Source: an uncultured Collinsella sp.
GTDB taxonomy: Bacteria > Actinomycetota > Coriobacteriia > Coriobacteriales > Coriobacteriaceae
NCBI GenBank assembly: GCA_937937835.1
Contig: CALDBJ010000071.1
Location: 1-64,000 of the forward strand
Direction of reading: 5' to 3'
DNA: 64,000 bases
Shown: positions 1 to 8,670 of the stretch, one piece after another
Numbering within the stretch: the stretch's first letter is position 1
How the letters are laid out: the number at the start of each line of letters is the position of its first letter
Notes under the pieces: generated by a model
The model's input: the letters and a program-made list of their open reading frames with translations, nothing else
Databases searched by the model: none
Told to the model about the DNA's origin: nothing
Made by a program: the position numbers and the translations under genes

Positions 1-204
1 TCAGGGAGGCGGGGCTGTCCCTCCCGGAATCGTCCAAATAGGTGTTGCCAATCCATGGTGAGGTCCTCGGGGCGCTACGGCGAGTACTACCGGGCCTGCA
101 GGGCGCGGGGCATGGGGCACGGGCGGGCGCTCAAGGCCGTCGCGAGGAAGCGGCTCAGGGCGATATACGCCGTGATGCGCGACCGGGTGCCCTACCGGGA
201 GTAG
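1..204 (+). CDS. IS110-family transposase, C-terminal part (cut by window edge)
   Basis: The reading frame is open from the first base and ends at TAG. The last ~50 residues contain a basic ALKAVARKRLRAIYAV-like segment and end in RDRVPY, which resembles the C-terminal tail of IS110/IS116/IS902 transposases. These are DEDD-type recombinases that work with a bridge RNA. The catalytic N-terminal domain lies outside the window, so activity cannot be judged. An alternative reading is a degraded or frameshifted copy, because the first ~18 residues match the family less well. The family call is inferred from recalled sequence style. Confidence 0.5.
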   Translation, partial: SGRRGCPSRNRPNRCCQSMVRSSGRYGEYYRACRARGMGHGRALKAVARKRLRAIYAVMRDRVPYRE

Positions 205-234
205 CCCCGACGGTTGACAAAACTATAGGAACAC
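205..234 (+). mobile_element. Probable right end of the IS110-type element
   Basis: Directly after the transposase stop lies TTGACAAAACTATAGGAACA, then C-rich sequence and unrelated DNA. Many IS110-group elements end a few tens of bases after the transposase with a similar TTGACA...ATAGG(A/G)ACAC run and lack terminal inverted repeats. The exact edge is inferred. Confidence 0.4.
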
Positions 235-297
235 CCAATGACTACCTGCAGAATGAGCGTGGCTGACAGCCGTGCGGCACCGGTCCGCGTGGCGGCG

Positions 298-303
298 TAT
301 AAT
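298..303 (+). promoter_or_regulatory. -10 box (TATAAT) upstream of recQ
   Basis: A perfect TATAAT lies 32 bases before the recQ ATG. The -35 region (around 273-280, GTGCGG/CGGCAC) is poor. A short leader would include the weak Shine-Dalgarno TTAGGAA. Confidence 0.5.
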
Positions 304-334
304 CGGCGACAGATGATTCTGACGTTAGGAAACT

Positions 335-2314
335 ATGACCGATAGCATGCAGCAGATGGCGCTCGACACGCTCGGCGCCTATTTTGGCTACACCTCGTTT
401 CGCCCGGGACAGGACCGCATGGTCGATGCGATCCTTGCCGGTCGCGATGCGCTGGGCGTTATGCCCACGGGCGCCGGCAAGTCCATTTGCTACCAGGTGC
501 CTGCGCTTATGCTGCCCGGCATCACCTTTGTGGTGAGCCCGTTGCTGTCTCTTATGGAGGACCAGACCCGCGCGCTGCTCGCGGCGGGTGCGCGCCCCAG
601 CTATCTCAACTCCAGCCTTACCCCGGCCCAGCAAAACACCGTGCTCAAGCGGGCGCGCGAGGGCCGTTATCAGCTTATGTATGTGGCGCCCGAGCGCCTG
701 CTCGAGCCGTGCTTTCTGGCCTTTGCGCAGGAAGCTGCGGCCGAAGGCGGCATCGGCGTTCCGCTCGTGGCCATTGACGAGGCCCACTGCGTAAGCCAAT
801 GGGGCCAGGATTTTCGCCCCGCCTACCTGCAGATTCGCGAGTTTATCGATTCGCTGCCGCGGCGCCCGATCGTGGCGGCGTTTACCGCCACGGCGACCGA
901 GCGTGTGCGCGCCGATATCCAGCAAATGCTCGGCTTGCAAAACCCAGCGACCGTGGTGACGGGTTTTGATCGCAAGAACCTCTACTTTGGTTGCGAGGAG
1001 ATGGGCGACAAGGCCAAGGCCGCGTGGGTGCGTGACTACGTGATCGCGCATTCGAGCGAGAGCGGCATCGTGTATTGCTCGACCCGCAAGACGGTCGATG
1101 CGCTGGCCGCGGAGCTTGCCGAGGCGCTGGACCCCAGCGGCATTCGCGTGGGCCGCTACCATGCCGGCATGGGCAACGATGCCCGCCGCCAGAGCCAGCG
1201 TGCCTTTATCGACGACGATATCCAGGTGATGGTTGCCACCAACGCCTTTGGCATGGGCATCGACAAGCCCAACGTGCGCTACGTGATCCACAACAACGTG
1301 CCCGAGAGCATTGAGGCCTACTACCAGGAGGCGGGCCGCGCCGGTCGCGACGGCGACCCGGCCAGCTGCCACTTGCTGTGGAACGGCAATGATTTTCGTA
1401 TGCGCCGCTTTCTGATCGACCGCGGCGATGCTGCCGATGACGCGCTCGACGACGAGCAACGCGCGTGGGCGCTCCAGAATCGATATCGTCTGCTCAGCCA
1501 GATGGAGGGCTACTGCAATACCACCGGCTGCCTGCGCGAATACATGCTGCGCTACTTTGGCGACGAGGCCGCGGCCGAGCATGCCGCGGCCGGTACGGGC
1601 GGCACCGCCACGGACGATGCCGAGGGCTGCGGCAACTGCAGCAACTGCCTCACGCAGTTCGAGGTCGAGGACGTCACCGATATGGCCCGAGCCGCCGTGC
1701 GCTATGTGGCCACGCGTCCCATGCGCTTTGGCAAGTCGCTCATCGCCGACGTGCTCCATGGTGGCAACACCGAGCGCATTCGCCAGATGCATCTGGACGA
1801 GGACCGCGCCTACGGTGAGCTGTCGAGCGAATCGGTCGGGCGCATCAAGGACATCATCGGCCAGCTGTGCGGCCGCGGTTATCTGGCTACCTCGCAGGGG
1901 CAGTACCCGGTCGTGGGGCTGGGCCCGCGCGCCGGCGAGGTCGAGGACGAGGCGTTCGCCTTTACCGTTAAGCGTCGCGCGTCCAAGCGCAAGGCCTCTG
2001 CCCGCGCCCGCCGTGCGGTGGATCTGCTGCGCGAGGAGGCTGAGCTGGATCAGCGCCCGCGCGTGGGTGACGATGCCGAGCTGTTCGAGCGCCTGCGTGC
2101 CCTGCGCAAGGAGATCTCGACCGAGCTGGAGATGGCGCCGTACATGGTCTTTTCCGACAAGGCTCTGCGCGGTCTGTGCCGCCTACGACCGCAGACGCGC
2201 GACGAGCTTATCCAGGTCAACGGCATCGGCGAGAAAAAGGCCGACGCCTTTGGCGATCAGTTTATGGCGGCGATTGAAGAGTTTGAGTCCGAGCATGCAC
2301 GGAATGGAGCATAA
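335..2314 (+). CDS. recQ: ATP-dependent DNA helicase RecQ
   Basis: A 659-residue 3'-5' superfamily 2 DNA helicase of recombination and fork repair. Visible in order: motif 0 FRPGQ (22-26), Walker A PTGAGKS (44-50), DEAH box DEAH (148-151) followed by CVSQWGQDFRP, the motif IV-VI region with QEAGRAGRDG, a zinc-binding cluster with several Cys in CGNCSNC (about 430), a winged-helix RQC region, and a C-terminal HRDC domain (about 580-655, ending in VNGIGEKKADAFG). Length is normal for bacterial RecQ. The start follows a weak TTAGGAA. The next gene begins two bases after the stop, so the GntR regulator may be co-transcribed. Confidence 0.95.
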   Translation: MTDSMQQMALDTLGAYFGYTSFRPGQDRMVDAILAGRDALGVMPTGAGKSICYQVPALMLPGITFVVSPLLSLMEDQTRALLAAGARPSYLNSSLTPAQQNTVLKRAREGRYQLMYVAPERLLEPCFLAFAQEAAAEGGIGVPLVAIDEAHCVSQWGQDFRPAYLQIREFIDSLPRRPIVAAFTATATERVRADIQQMLGLQNPATVVTGFDRKNLYFGCEEMGDKAKAAWVRDYVIAHSSESGIVYCSTRKTVDALAAELAEALDPSGIRVGRYHAGMGNDARRQSQRAFIDDDIQVMVATNAFGMGIDKPNVRYVIHNNVPESIEAYYQEAGRAGRDGDPASCHLLWNGNDFRMRRFLIDRGDAADDALDDEQRAWALQNRYRLLSQMEGYCNTTGCLREYMLRYFGDEAAAEHAAAGTGGTATDDAEGCGNCSNCLTQFEVEDVTDMARAAVRYVATRPMRFGKSLIADVLHGGNTERIRQMHLDEDRAYGELSSESVGRIKDIIGQLCGRGYLATSQGQYPVVGLGPRAGEVEDEAFAFTVKRRASKRKASARARRAVDLLREEAELDQRPRVGDDAELFERLRALRKEISTELEMAPYMVFSDKALRGLCRLRPQTRDELIQVNGIGEKKADAFGDQFMAAIEEFESEHARNGA

Positions 2315-2316
2315 CG

Positions 2317-3072
2317 ATGGCATCCGACGATAAAACCGGCCGCGCTGGCGTGTCCGCCGTGCCGCTGTACCAGCAGGTCATGGACGACCTAAAGGGCGAG
2401 ATCGCGCGTGGCGTGTACGCATCCGGCTCGCGCATTCCTTCCGAGATGGAGCTCGCGAAGTACTACGGCGTGGGACGCATCACCGTGCGCCGCGCCGTCG
2501 AGGAGCTGTCGCGCGCGGGGTATCTCAACCGCCAGCAGGGGAGGGGCACGTTTGTGTGCGCGCCCAAGCTCAAACGCAAGATTGTCCAGAAGGGTGACGT
2601 TCAGAGCTTTTCCGAAGGCTGCGCTGCCAACGACATGGTGGCCGGAGCGCGCCTGGTGTCGCGCACGGTGGTTGCGGCGACGCGCGAGGACGCGGCGTTT
2701 TTTGGGGTGGAACCCGGCTGCGAGCTCATCGTTGTCGAGCGCGTGCGCACGGCGGACGGCGTGCCCGTCATGCTCGAGAACAACGCCTTCGTGCTGGCCG
2801 ACCATCCCTATCTGCAGACGCTTGCCGACAAGGACCTCACGGACAATTCTATCTTTGCGCTCGTTGCCGGGCATTCGGGCCGTGCGCCGCTCAAGTCCGA
2901 TCCCTGTACGGTGGAGATTGCGCTTGCCGATGCTCAGGTGGCCCCGCTGCTGGAGGTGCCGGTCGGCGAGCCGCTCTTCTATATGGAGGCGTACTTTACC
3001 GACGAGGACGAGCGACCCTTGCTGCTCGGCCGCCAAAAGATCGTGGGCTCGCGCTACGTGTTCGACATCTAA
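2317..3072 (+). CDS. GntR/HutC-family transcriptional regulator
   Basis: A 251-residue regulator with an N-terminal GntR winged helix (residues ~12-80; IPSEMELAKYYGVGRITVRRAV) and a C-terminal UTRA ligand-binding domain (about 95-245). UTRA regulators usually sense phosphorylated sugars or amino acids. The start is preceded by GGAG at 8 nt and lies two bases after the recQ stop. The next gene is a SIS sugar-phosphate enzyme, and tandem ATAGAACAA-type repeats sit between them. The regulator therefore probably controls the SIS gene, as FrlR does for fructoselysine genes (inference). Confidence 0.9.
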   Translation: MASDDKTGRAGVSAVPLYQQVMDDLKGEIARGVYASGSRIPSEMELAKYYGVGRITVRRAVEELSRAGYLNRQQGRGTFVCAPKLKRKIVQKGDVQSFSEGCAANDMVAGARLVSRTVVAATREDAAFFGVEPGCELIVVERVRTADGVPVMLENNAFVLADHPYLQTLADKDLTDNSIFALVAGHSGRAPLKSDPCTVEIALADAQVAPLLEVPVGEPLFYMEAYFTDEDERPLLLGRQKIVGSRYVFDI

Positions 3073-3081
3073 CGCCCACAG

Positions 3082-3163
3082 ATAGAACAACATAGAACAA
3101 GTTTGGTGAAATGACTTCACGGGCGTCTTCGTGCGTGCTATAAATAGGACAACATAGAATGAC
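3082..3163 (+). promoter_or_regulatory. Promoter with paired operator-like repeats upstream of the SIS gene
   Basis: TTCACG (3116-3121), 17 bp, TATAAA (3139-3144) forms a plausible sigma-70-type promoter. Two related 20-mers flank it: ATAGAACAACATAGAACAAG (3082-3101) and ATAGGACAACATAGAATGAC (3144-3163). They match at 16/20 positions, and each is itself a tandem of a 9-mer with a 10-bp period. The second directly follows the -10 box. This layout fits repression by the upstream GntR regulator. Confidence 0.65.
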
Positions 3164-3216
3164 AGCAGGTACGAGCTGCCGTCGTTCAAAGCCGCCACAC
3201 AAGGAGGAGCATCACC

Positions 3217-4185
3217 GTGAACGCACATGATCTGGTTCAGGAAATTATCGAGCGCAAGGGCAAGATTGAGAACGTCTTTTGGATCGCCTGCGGCGGTTCG
3301 ATGATTGACCTGATGCCGGCCAACGAGTTGCTCAAGCGCGAGGCCACCACGTTTACCTCGACGGTCTACACGGCACGCGAGTTTTGCCTGATGGCCCCCA
3401 AGAGCCTTGGCGAGAAGTCGCTCGTTATTGCCTGCAGCCACAGCGGCAACACGCAAGAGGTCGTCGACGGCTGCGAGATGGCGCTGGCGGCCGGTGCCGA
3501 GGTCGTTGCCCTCACCGACTGCGAGGGCTCCAAGATCGACAACGGCAAGTGGGCCACCTGGGTCTACCCCTGGGGCGAGGGCGTGCCGCAGGCCGAGGTG
3601 CCTCAGGGCATCGGCGCTCTGATCGCCGCCGAGCTGCTCGACCAGCAGGAAGGCTACGAGGCACTCGCCGACATGTATGAGGGCCTCAAGCAGATGGATG
3701 CGCTGCTGCCCGCCGCCCGTGAGAAGGTCAACGCCGAGCTGGGCGCCCGCTTTGCCGAGCTCTGCCAGCAGCACAAGTTCTTCTATATCCTGGGCTCCGG
3801 CCCCAACTTTAGCCAGACCTACGCTATGGCCATCTGCTCGCTCATGGAGATGCAGTGGCAGCACTGCTGCTACATCCACTCCGGCGAGTACTTCCATGGC
3901 CCGTTCGAAGCCACCGAGCCCGGCGTATTCTACTTTGTGCAGCTCGGATCGGGCGAGTGCCGCCCCATGGAGGAGCGCGCTCTTGCGTTCCTCAACACGC
4001 ACACCGATACCGTCATGGTGCTCGATGCGCTCGAGTACGGCGTGGGTGAAGTGCCTGCCAGCGTGCGTTCGTACCTGGAGCCGATATTCTTCTACAACAT
4101 GAGCTGCGAGCTGCGCGCCGCCCGCGGAAAGGTGTTCGACCACAGCCCTGAGATTCGTCGCTACATGGGCATCGAGCAGTACTAG
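3217..4185 (+). CDS. SIS-domain sugar-phosphate isomerase/deglycase (FrlB-like)
   Basis: A 322-residue cytosolic protein with two SIS (sugar isomerase) domains, about residues 15-150 and 180-310. The phosphosugar loop ACSHSGNTQE is clear, and a C-terminal stretch HSGEYFHGPFE resembles the active-site region of fructoselysine-6-phosphate deglycase FrlB and relatives. The GTG start is chosen because a strong AAGGAGG lies 8-9 nt upstream. The gene is monocistronic, with a terminator behind it and a UTRA-GntR gene in front, which suggests inducible use of a glycated amino acid or amino sugar. The exact substrate cannot be read from sequence. No PTS or transporter gene is adjacent. Confidence 0.85.
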   Translation: MNAHDLVQEIIERKGKIENVFWIACGGSMIDLMPANELLKREATTFTSTVYTAREFCLMAPKSLGEKSLVIACSHSGNTQEVVDGCEMALAAGAEVVALTDCEGSKIDNGKWATWVYPWGEGVPQAEVPQGIGALIAAELLDQQEGYEALADMYEGLKQMDALLPAAREKVNAELGARFAELCQQHKFFYILGSGPNFSQTYAMAICSLMEMQWQHCCYIHSGEYFHGPFEATEPGVFYFVQLGSGECRPMEERALAFLNTHTDTVMVLDALEYGVGEVPASVRSYLEPIFFYNMSCELRAARGKVFDHSPEIRRYMGIEQY

Positions 4186-4236
4186 GTAACGGGAAAAGCA
4201 TTCACCTTCGATTCGCAAGCGAACAGCGTGCGTAAA

Positions 4237-4275
4237 AAGCGGGCCGCGCCGGTGGGTTTCCGGCGCGGCCCGCTT
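4237..4275. terminator. Bidirectional hairpin terminator
   Basis: A perfect 16-bp stem (AAGCGGGCCGCGCCGG and its complement) with a 7-nt loop lies between the convergent SIS gene and dehydrogenase gene. A-rich sequence to the left gives a T-run for minus-strand transcripts. Confidence 0.8.
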
Positions 4276-4316
4276 AGTATCGCGCATAGATTCGCAAGGT
4301 TGCGGCAGCCAGCGGC

Positions 4317-5294
4317 TTACTTGGCGTCGTAGGCCTCGGTATCCCACCAATCGAGCTGGGCGATGTTGTCGCGGATGTGCTGGCAGCTCTTGTGGAAGCC
4401 CTCGAGCTCGTGCTCGGAAAGGTCGAGCGTGTAGACCTCCTCGACGCCCTCGGCGCCGATCACGCACGGCAGGGATGTGAAGATGCCCTCTTCGCCATAC
4501 TGGCCGGTCATGAGCGTGGAGGCGGAAAGCACGGCGTGCTCGTTGTGCAGAACGGCGGCGCAGACGCGCGCGGCGGAGTTGGCGACGGCGTACTCGGTGC
4601 ACTGCTTGCCCTGGTAGGTCACATAGCCGCCCTTGCGTGCAAGCTCCTCGACCTCCATGTGGTCGAAGGCGTACTTGTCGGGGTTCTCGGCCTGAAGCTC
4701 GTTGAGGCTCTTGCCGGCGATGGTTGCGGCCTTAAAGGCGGCCAGCTGGCTAAAGCCGTGCTCGCCGATCATGTAGGCGTCGATGGACTTGGGGCTCACG
4801 CCGACCTTCTTGGAGATCTCGGTGCGCAGACGGGCGGAGTCCAGACCGCAGCCCGAGCCGATGATCTTCTTGGGATCGTAGCCGGTCAGGTGCCACAGCT
4901 CGGTGCACACGACGTCGCAGGGGTTGGAGATGCTCACGAAGATGCCGTCAAAGCCGGCGTCGACGATGCGCTTGGCAAAGGTGCGGGCGGCGTCGGTGGT
5001 AAAGAACAGCTCGCCGTCGCGGTTGCCGGCGGCCAGCGCGACCTTGCCGGCGGCGTTGACGATGACGTCGCAGCAGGCAAGTTCCTCGTAGTGGTCGTAG
5101 CAGTTGACGATCTTGGTGTTGTACGGGACAAACGAAAGGGAGTCGCGCAGGTCCTGGACCTCGGACGTCACCTTGGCCTCGTTGATATCGCACAGGTACA
5201 GCTCATCGGCAATGCCCTGCATGAGCAGGCTGTTGGCGACATGTGCTCCTACGTGGCCCTGGCCGACCACACCGATCTTACGCGTCTGGTACAT
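4317..5294 (-). CDS. L-lactate/L-2-hydroxyacid dehydrogenase (LDH/MDH superfamily)
   Basis: A 325-residue NAD-dependent enzyme converting 2-oxoacids to L-2-hydroxyacids. Visible: Rossmann motif GVVGQGHVG at the N terminus, VNAAG in the second beta region, SNPCDV, the GLDSARLR helix carrying the substrate-binding Arg, and the catalytic His in MIGEHGFSQ. The specificity loop reads LAAGNRDGE, unlike the KPGETR of typical lactate dehydrogenase, so L-2-hydroxyisocaproate dehydrogenase or a related 2-oxoacid specificity is also possible. The start is the ATG with GAAAGGA 8-9 nt upstream. A longer in-frame extension would begin at the -10 box and is unlikely. Confidence 0.88.
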   Translation of the reverse strand: MYQTRKIGVVGQGHVGAHVANSLLMQGIADELYLCDINEAKVTSEVQDLRDSLSFVPYNTKIVNCYDHYEELACCDVIVNAAGKVALAAGNRDGELFFTTDAARTFAKRIVDAGFDGIFVSISNPCDVVCTELWHLTGYDPKKIIGSGCGLDSARLRTEISKKVGVSPKSIDAYMIGEHGFSQLAAFKAATIAGKSLNELQAENPDKYAFDHMEVEELARKGGYVTYQGKQCTEYAVANSAARVCAAVLHNEHAVLSASTLMTGQYGEEGIFTSLPCVIGAEGVEEVYTLDLSEHELEGFHKSCQHIRDNIAQLDWWDTEAYDAK

Positions 5295-5331
5295 ATATGT
5301 ATCCTTTCGGCCGAGTTTTTCGCGTCGAACC

Positions 5332-5337
5332 ATTGTA
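5332..5337 (-). promoter_or_regulatory. -10 box (TACAAT) of the dehydrogenase gene
   Basis: TACAAT on the minus strand lies about 38 nt before the chosen start. The -35 region is poor. The box overlaps the ATG of a possible longer frame, which argues for the shorter protein. Confidence 0.45.
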
Positions 5338-5504
5338 GCGTCCTGTTGCCACTTTGCTAGGCTAAAGCGCTATAGATTTTTGGGCATGCCTTAATCTCTA
5401 CTTTTGGAGCGATTTGGGCCGCTGACGGTATCGCTGGGCGATGTGCTCGCGCGGATGGCGCTGGTCGTTGTACCATAGCTGCAACTGACTCGTAAGGAGC
5501 ATCC

Positions 5505-6431
5505 ATGCCCATTCGCATCCCCGACGCCCTCCCTGCCGCCGCGCAGCTCGAGAGCGAGAACATCTTTGTCATGACCGAGTACCGGGCGCTGCACCAGGAC
5601 ATCCGTCCGCTGCGCGTGCTCATCCTCAACCTCATGCCCACCAAAATCGCTACCGAGACGCAGATCATGCGCAAGCTCTCCAACACGCCGCTGCAGGTGG
5701 AGGTGGACCTGCTGCGCACCAAAACACACGAGGCCACGCACGTGAGCGCCGGCCACCTGGAGACGTTCTACCGCACGTTCGACGACATCCGCGACATCCA
5801 CTACGACGGCCTGATTATCACGGGCGCCCCGGTGGAACAGATGCCGTTCGAAGAGGTCGACTACTGGCCCGAGCTCTGCCAGATCATGGACTGGTCTACC
5901 ACGCACGTACACTCTACGCTGCACATTTGTTGGGGCGCACAGGCCGGTCTGTACCATCATTACGGTATCCAGAAGTATGACCTGCCGGCAAAGGCGAGCG
6001 GCGTGTTCGAGCATTATCTGGTGAAGCCGCAAAGCCCGCTGGTCCGCGGCTTCGACGACCGTTTCTATGCCGTGCATTCGCGCAACACCGATGTGCGCCG
6101 CGAGGACGTGGAGGCCGAGCCGCAGCTTGAGGTCGTGGCCGTGTCCGACGAGGTGGGCCTGTACATCGTCAAGTCGACCGACAGCCGTCGCTTCTTTGTC
6201 TTTGGCCATCCCGAGTACGACACCGATACGCTGCGCCTGGAGTACGAGCGCGATGTGAAGCGCGGGCTCAACCCGGAGGTGCCGGCGCATTACTTCCCGG
6301 GCGACGACCCCTCCGCCGAGCCGCGCAACGTCTGGCGCAGCCAAGCTCAGCTGTTCTACACCAACTGGCTCAACTACTACGTCTACCAGACCACGCCCTA
6401 CGACCTGGCCCGCGCCGGCGAGGAGCACTAG
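5505..6431 (+). CDS. metA: Homoserine O-acetyltransferase MetA (MetAA)
   Basis: A 308-residue enzyme that acylates L-homoserine as the first committed step of methionine synthesis. The family landmarks fall at the expected numbers: catalytic Cys142 in HICWGAQAG, His235 and Glu237 in GHPEYD. Residue 111 is Glu (APVEQM). In this family Glu111 goes with acetyl-CoA, and Gly111 with succinyl-CoA as in E. coli, so I call it an acetyltransferase despite its MetA fold. AAGGAG lies 6-7 nt before ATG. It is a single gene, and no SAM riboswitch is visible upstream. Confidence 0.95.
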   Translation: MPIRIPDALPAAAQLESENIFVMTEYRALHQDIRPLRVLILNLMPTKIATETQIMRKLSNTPLQVEVDLLRTKTHEATHVSAGHLETFYRTFDDIRDIHYDGLIITGAPVEQMPFEEVDYWPELCQIMDWSTTHVHSTLHICWGAQAGLYHHYGIQKYDLPAKASGVFEHYLVKPQSPLVRGFDDRFYAVHSRNTDVRREDVEAEPQLEVVAVSDEVGLYIVKSTDSRRFFVFGHPEYDTDTLRLEYERDVKRGLNPEVPAHYFPGDDPSAEPRNVWRSQAQLFYTNWLNYYVYQTTPYDLARAGEEH

Positions 6432-6494
6432 GCTGCGATGGTACTGCTGTAGCCGTGGCTGCTGCCGCGGCTGTTGCTGTGCCGGCGGCGTGAC

Positions 6495-6631
6495 GAGCAT
6501 GGATTTTCGGACGGACGAGCGTGGATTTTCGGACGGACGAGCGTGGATTTTCGGACGTTTACAAATCGAGCGTGGATAATCTCCCATTTTTGGCCGAGGA
6601 ACGGGCTCAAAGTGGGAGATTATCCACGCTC
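6495..6631 (+). repeat. GAGCGTGG hairpin repeat, copy 1
   Basis: Three tandem 22-bp units (starts 6495, 6517, 6539) of consensus GAGCGTGGATTTTCGGACGG are followed by a 7-nt linker. A perfect 19-bp inverted repeat comes next: GAGCGTGGATAATCTCCCA at 6568-6586 and its complement at 6613-6631, then TTTTTT. The left stem arm is itself a diverged unit. With its T-run this copy could also terminate metA transcripts. Two more copies occur in this window. Confidence 0.85.
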
Positions 6632-6838
6632 ATTTTTTAGGTGTGTAGATGCCGATGGCTCGGCTAAGAGACGGTGCGTGAAGAGGCCAAGTCGCATTCG
6701 GCGTAGTCTCGTATCTCGACGGGTTTTTCTTTCTGATAATCCGATGGACACAGGCATCTAAATGTGGAGACAGGGACCTCTCGGTAAGGCTTCTGCCTGC
6801 AGATATAAGCCATCAGCCTAAAACGTCCAAAACCGTCA

Positions 6839-6873
6839 AGCATTTGGTCAGTGCCTGGACAGCATTTGGTTAG
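6839..6873 (+). promoter_or_regulatory. Direct repeat upstream of the AbiEi-like gene
   Basis: AGCATTTGGTCAG (6839-6851) and AGCATTTGGTTAG (6861-6873) differ at one of 13 positions and sit exactly 22 bp apart, about two helical turns. They lie 56 bp before the chosen start codon. They could be an autoregulatory operator (inference). Confidence 0.4.
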
Positions 6874-6928
6874 ACTTCGCATGAAACCGTCTGGTACGTT
6901 TGCGCCGTTCCATGAGTTGGGAGGCGAC

Positions 6929-7891
6929 ATGGGAAACATGACGGCGAATCAAAGACTTACAAGTCACATTAAAGCATGCGAACAGCAGATGAGCTGCGTG
7001 TACGCGCGCACGGCGGCGGAGGCAAAGCAGATTCAGCGGCGGGCGGAGGCGGGAAGTCTCGAAGCGGTCATGCCGGGGCTGTATGCGCGTCCGGAATACT
7101 GGTCCGAGCTCAAGTTTCGGCAGCGTTATCTGCATCGGGTGCGGGCGCTTGCGCAAAAGCACCCCGACTGGACATTTTGCTCCTATACGGCGGCTGTTAT
7201 CTATGGCCTTTCGGTTTCGCATGCCAATTTGACGCACATCCATATCGCCGCGATGCTGGCCCAATCGACGACGCCGGGCTCTCAGGTCATTCGTCATCGC
7301 TATGCTCGTCAAACACGTGCCACCCAGATGGATATCGCCGTAACCGATATCGATCAAACGATTACGGATTGCTTGGTCGATGCATCGTTTGTCGAGGGAC
7401 TGATCATCGCGGATTCGGCGCTCCATGAGCAACTTTTGTCGAAGGAGCATCTCGTTGAGACTGTCGACAAGCTTGGCCTGAATCGTCGCGGTGTTGTGAC
7501 GGCGCGCAGGGTTGCACGATGTGCCGATGGGCTGTCGGAAAGCGGCGGCGAGTCCAAGGCGCGTGCCCTGATGATCGAGCGCGGCTGGCAGACGCCGGAG
7601 TTGCAAGTTGAGCTGTTCGACCCGGTTGAGCCGGGACGACCGTATCGCGTCGACTACTTGTGGCGCGTGGGCGACCGGCTGATTATCGGGGAGTTCGACG
7701 GATTTGTTAAAAGCGAGAAGGCGGCGGAGGAGGGCAAGCTCGCAAAGGCGCAGTTTGATGAGCGCCAGCGCGAGTCGAGGCTTTCGCTGCTTGATAACTG
7801 CAAGATCGTGCGCTTGTGCTGGGATGATCTAAGGGATCCGACAAAGTTCGATCGCAAGCTCAAGGTCGCCGGCGTGCCGCGTGCGTGCTGA
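6929..7891 (+). CDS. AbiEi-like wHTH protein with C-terminal PD-(D/E)XK nuclease-like domain
   Basis: A 320-residue protein. The N-terminal half (about 30-180) has the look of AbiEi-type antitoxin/transcription regulators found in actinobacteria: LEAVMPGLYARPEYW, then FCSYTAAVIYGL and a DIDQTITDCL helix. The C-terminal half has a possible nuclease core: E in ESKARAL, D in RVDYLW, and GEFDGFVK giving E-x-D-x-x-x-K. Cytosolic and DNA-related; actual cleavage is not shown. The start is the ATG 4 nt after GGGAGG. An upstream in-frame ATG overlaps the 22-bp direct repeats and is less likely. No partner toxin (AbiEii) follows. The gene is bracketed by two copies of the same hairpin repeat in the same orientation. 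Confidence 0.7.
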   Translation: MGNMTANQRLTSHIKACEQQMSCVYARTAAEAKQIQRRAEAGSLEAVMPGLYARPEYWSELKFRQRYLHRVRALAQKHPDWTFCSYTAAVIYGLSVSHANLTHIHIAAMLAQSTTPGSQVIRHRYARQTRATQMDIAVTDIDQTITDCLVDASFVEGLIIADSALHEQLLSKEHLVETVDKLGLNRRGVVTARRVARCADGLSESGGESKARALMIERGWQTPELQVELFDPVEPGRPYRVDYLWRVGDRLIIGEFDGFVKSEKAAEEGKLAKAQFDERQRESRLSLLDNCKIVRLCWDDLRDPTKFDRKLKVAGVPRAC

Positions 7892-7917
7892 GGCAGTTGC
7901 AGGGCGTTGAGTCGCAC

Positions 7918-8032
7918 GAGCGTGGAAATCCGGACACACGAGCGTGGATAATCGGACGCTTGTTGAATGAGCGTGGATAATCTCCCGTTTTTGGCTCGCA
8001 AGGGGGTTCAAAGCGGGAGATTTTCCACGCTC
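7918..8032 (+). repeat. GAGCGTGG hairpin repeat, copy 2
   Basis: Two 22-bp units (7918-7939, 7940-7961), a 7-nt linker, then arms 7969-7987 and 8014-8032 matching at 18/19 positions (GAGCGTGGATAATCTCCCG). Same orientation and architecture as copy 1, but no T-run follows, so a terminator role is not shared by all copies. Confidence 0.85.
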
Positions 8033-8058
8033 ATCGTGCAGGTGCGATGCAACGGCGG

Positions 8059-8655
8059 TTAGGCGCTGATGATGTGGGGTAGCGGCAGGTCGTGGGCGTC
8101 GGTGGGAACGCGGTCGACACGCTGCTCGTCAAAGGCGATGCCGATGATTTGACATGCGGGCGAGAGCATGGACAGGTAGCGGTCATAGCAGCCGCCGCCG
8201 TAGCCCAGGCGCGCGCCGGTTTGGTCGAAGGCCACGAGCGGCACAACAATCATGTCGAGTGCTTCGGCAGGCACGATGGGGAAGCGGTCGCTGTCGATGT
8301 CCGTGGCCGCGAAGGCCCGCGCGGGGTGGGCGATAAACGGGGCCGCGGACGCATCGTCGGCGGCAACTGCTCGCATGCACATGCGCTGGCCACAAGCTGC
8401 GGCATCAATTGCCGAGAACATGCACGGATAGGCTACGCGCCAGCCGCGCGCGGCGGCCGCAGCGGCAAACGCGGCAGGGTCTGCCTCGGAGCCCATTACG
8501 GCATAGACTGCAACGGTGTGCGGGGCTGCGGGATCCGAGCTGCCCAGCAACTCAACAAGCCGCGCACAGATAACGGCAGACTTCGCCGCCCGCAAGTCCA
8601 AATCAAGAGCATCGCGCCGAGCAATCACTGCCCGCCGCAACTCAGCCTTATCCAT
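8059..8655 (-). CDS. 5-formyltetrahydrofolate cyclo-ligase
   Basis: A 198-residue cytosolic enzyme that makes 5,10-methenyl-THF from 5-formyl-THF using ATP. Family signs: N-terminal KAELRRAVIARRDAL, VVPLVAFDQTGARLGYGGGCYDRYL (the conserved phosphate/ATP loop), and IGIAFDEQRVDRVPTDAHDLPL near the C terminus. Length is typical. I use the internal ATG with GGGAG 5 nt upstream rather than an extended start. Folate repair sits alone here, between two intergenic repeat clusters. Confidence 0.9.
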   Translation of the reverse strand: MDKAELRRAVIARRDALDLDLRAAKSAVICARLVELLGSSDPAAPHTVAVYAVMGSEADPAAFAAAAAARGWRVAYPCMFSAIDAAACGQRMCMRAVAADDASAAPFIAHPARAFAATDIDSDRFPIVPAEALDMIVVPLVAFDQTGARLGYGGGCYDRYLSMLSPACQIIGIAFDEQRVDRVPTDAHDLPLPHIISA

Positions 8656-8670
8656 CCCAGCTCCCTCTCC

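Noticed and set aside
1..234. IS110 bridge-RNA region
   Set aside because: The window starts inside the transposase; only the far end of the element is visible, and no structured RNA could be assigned.
6495..6631. CRISPR array
   Set aside because: 22-bp units are directly adjacent with no variable spacers, and no cas genes lie nearby.
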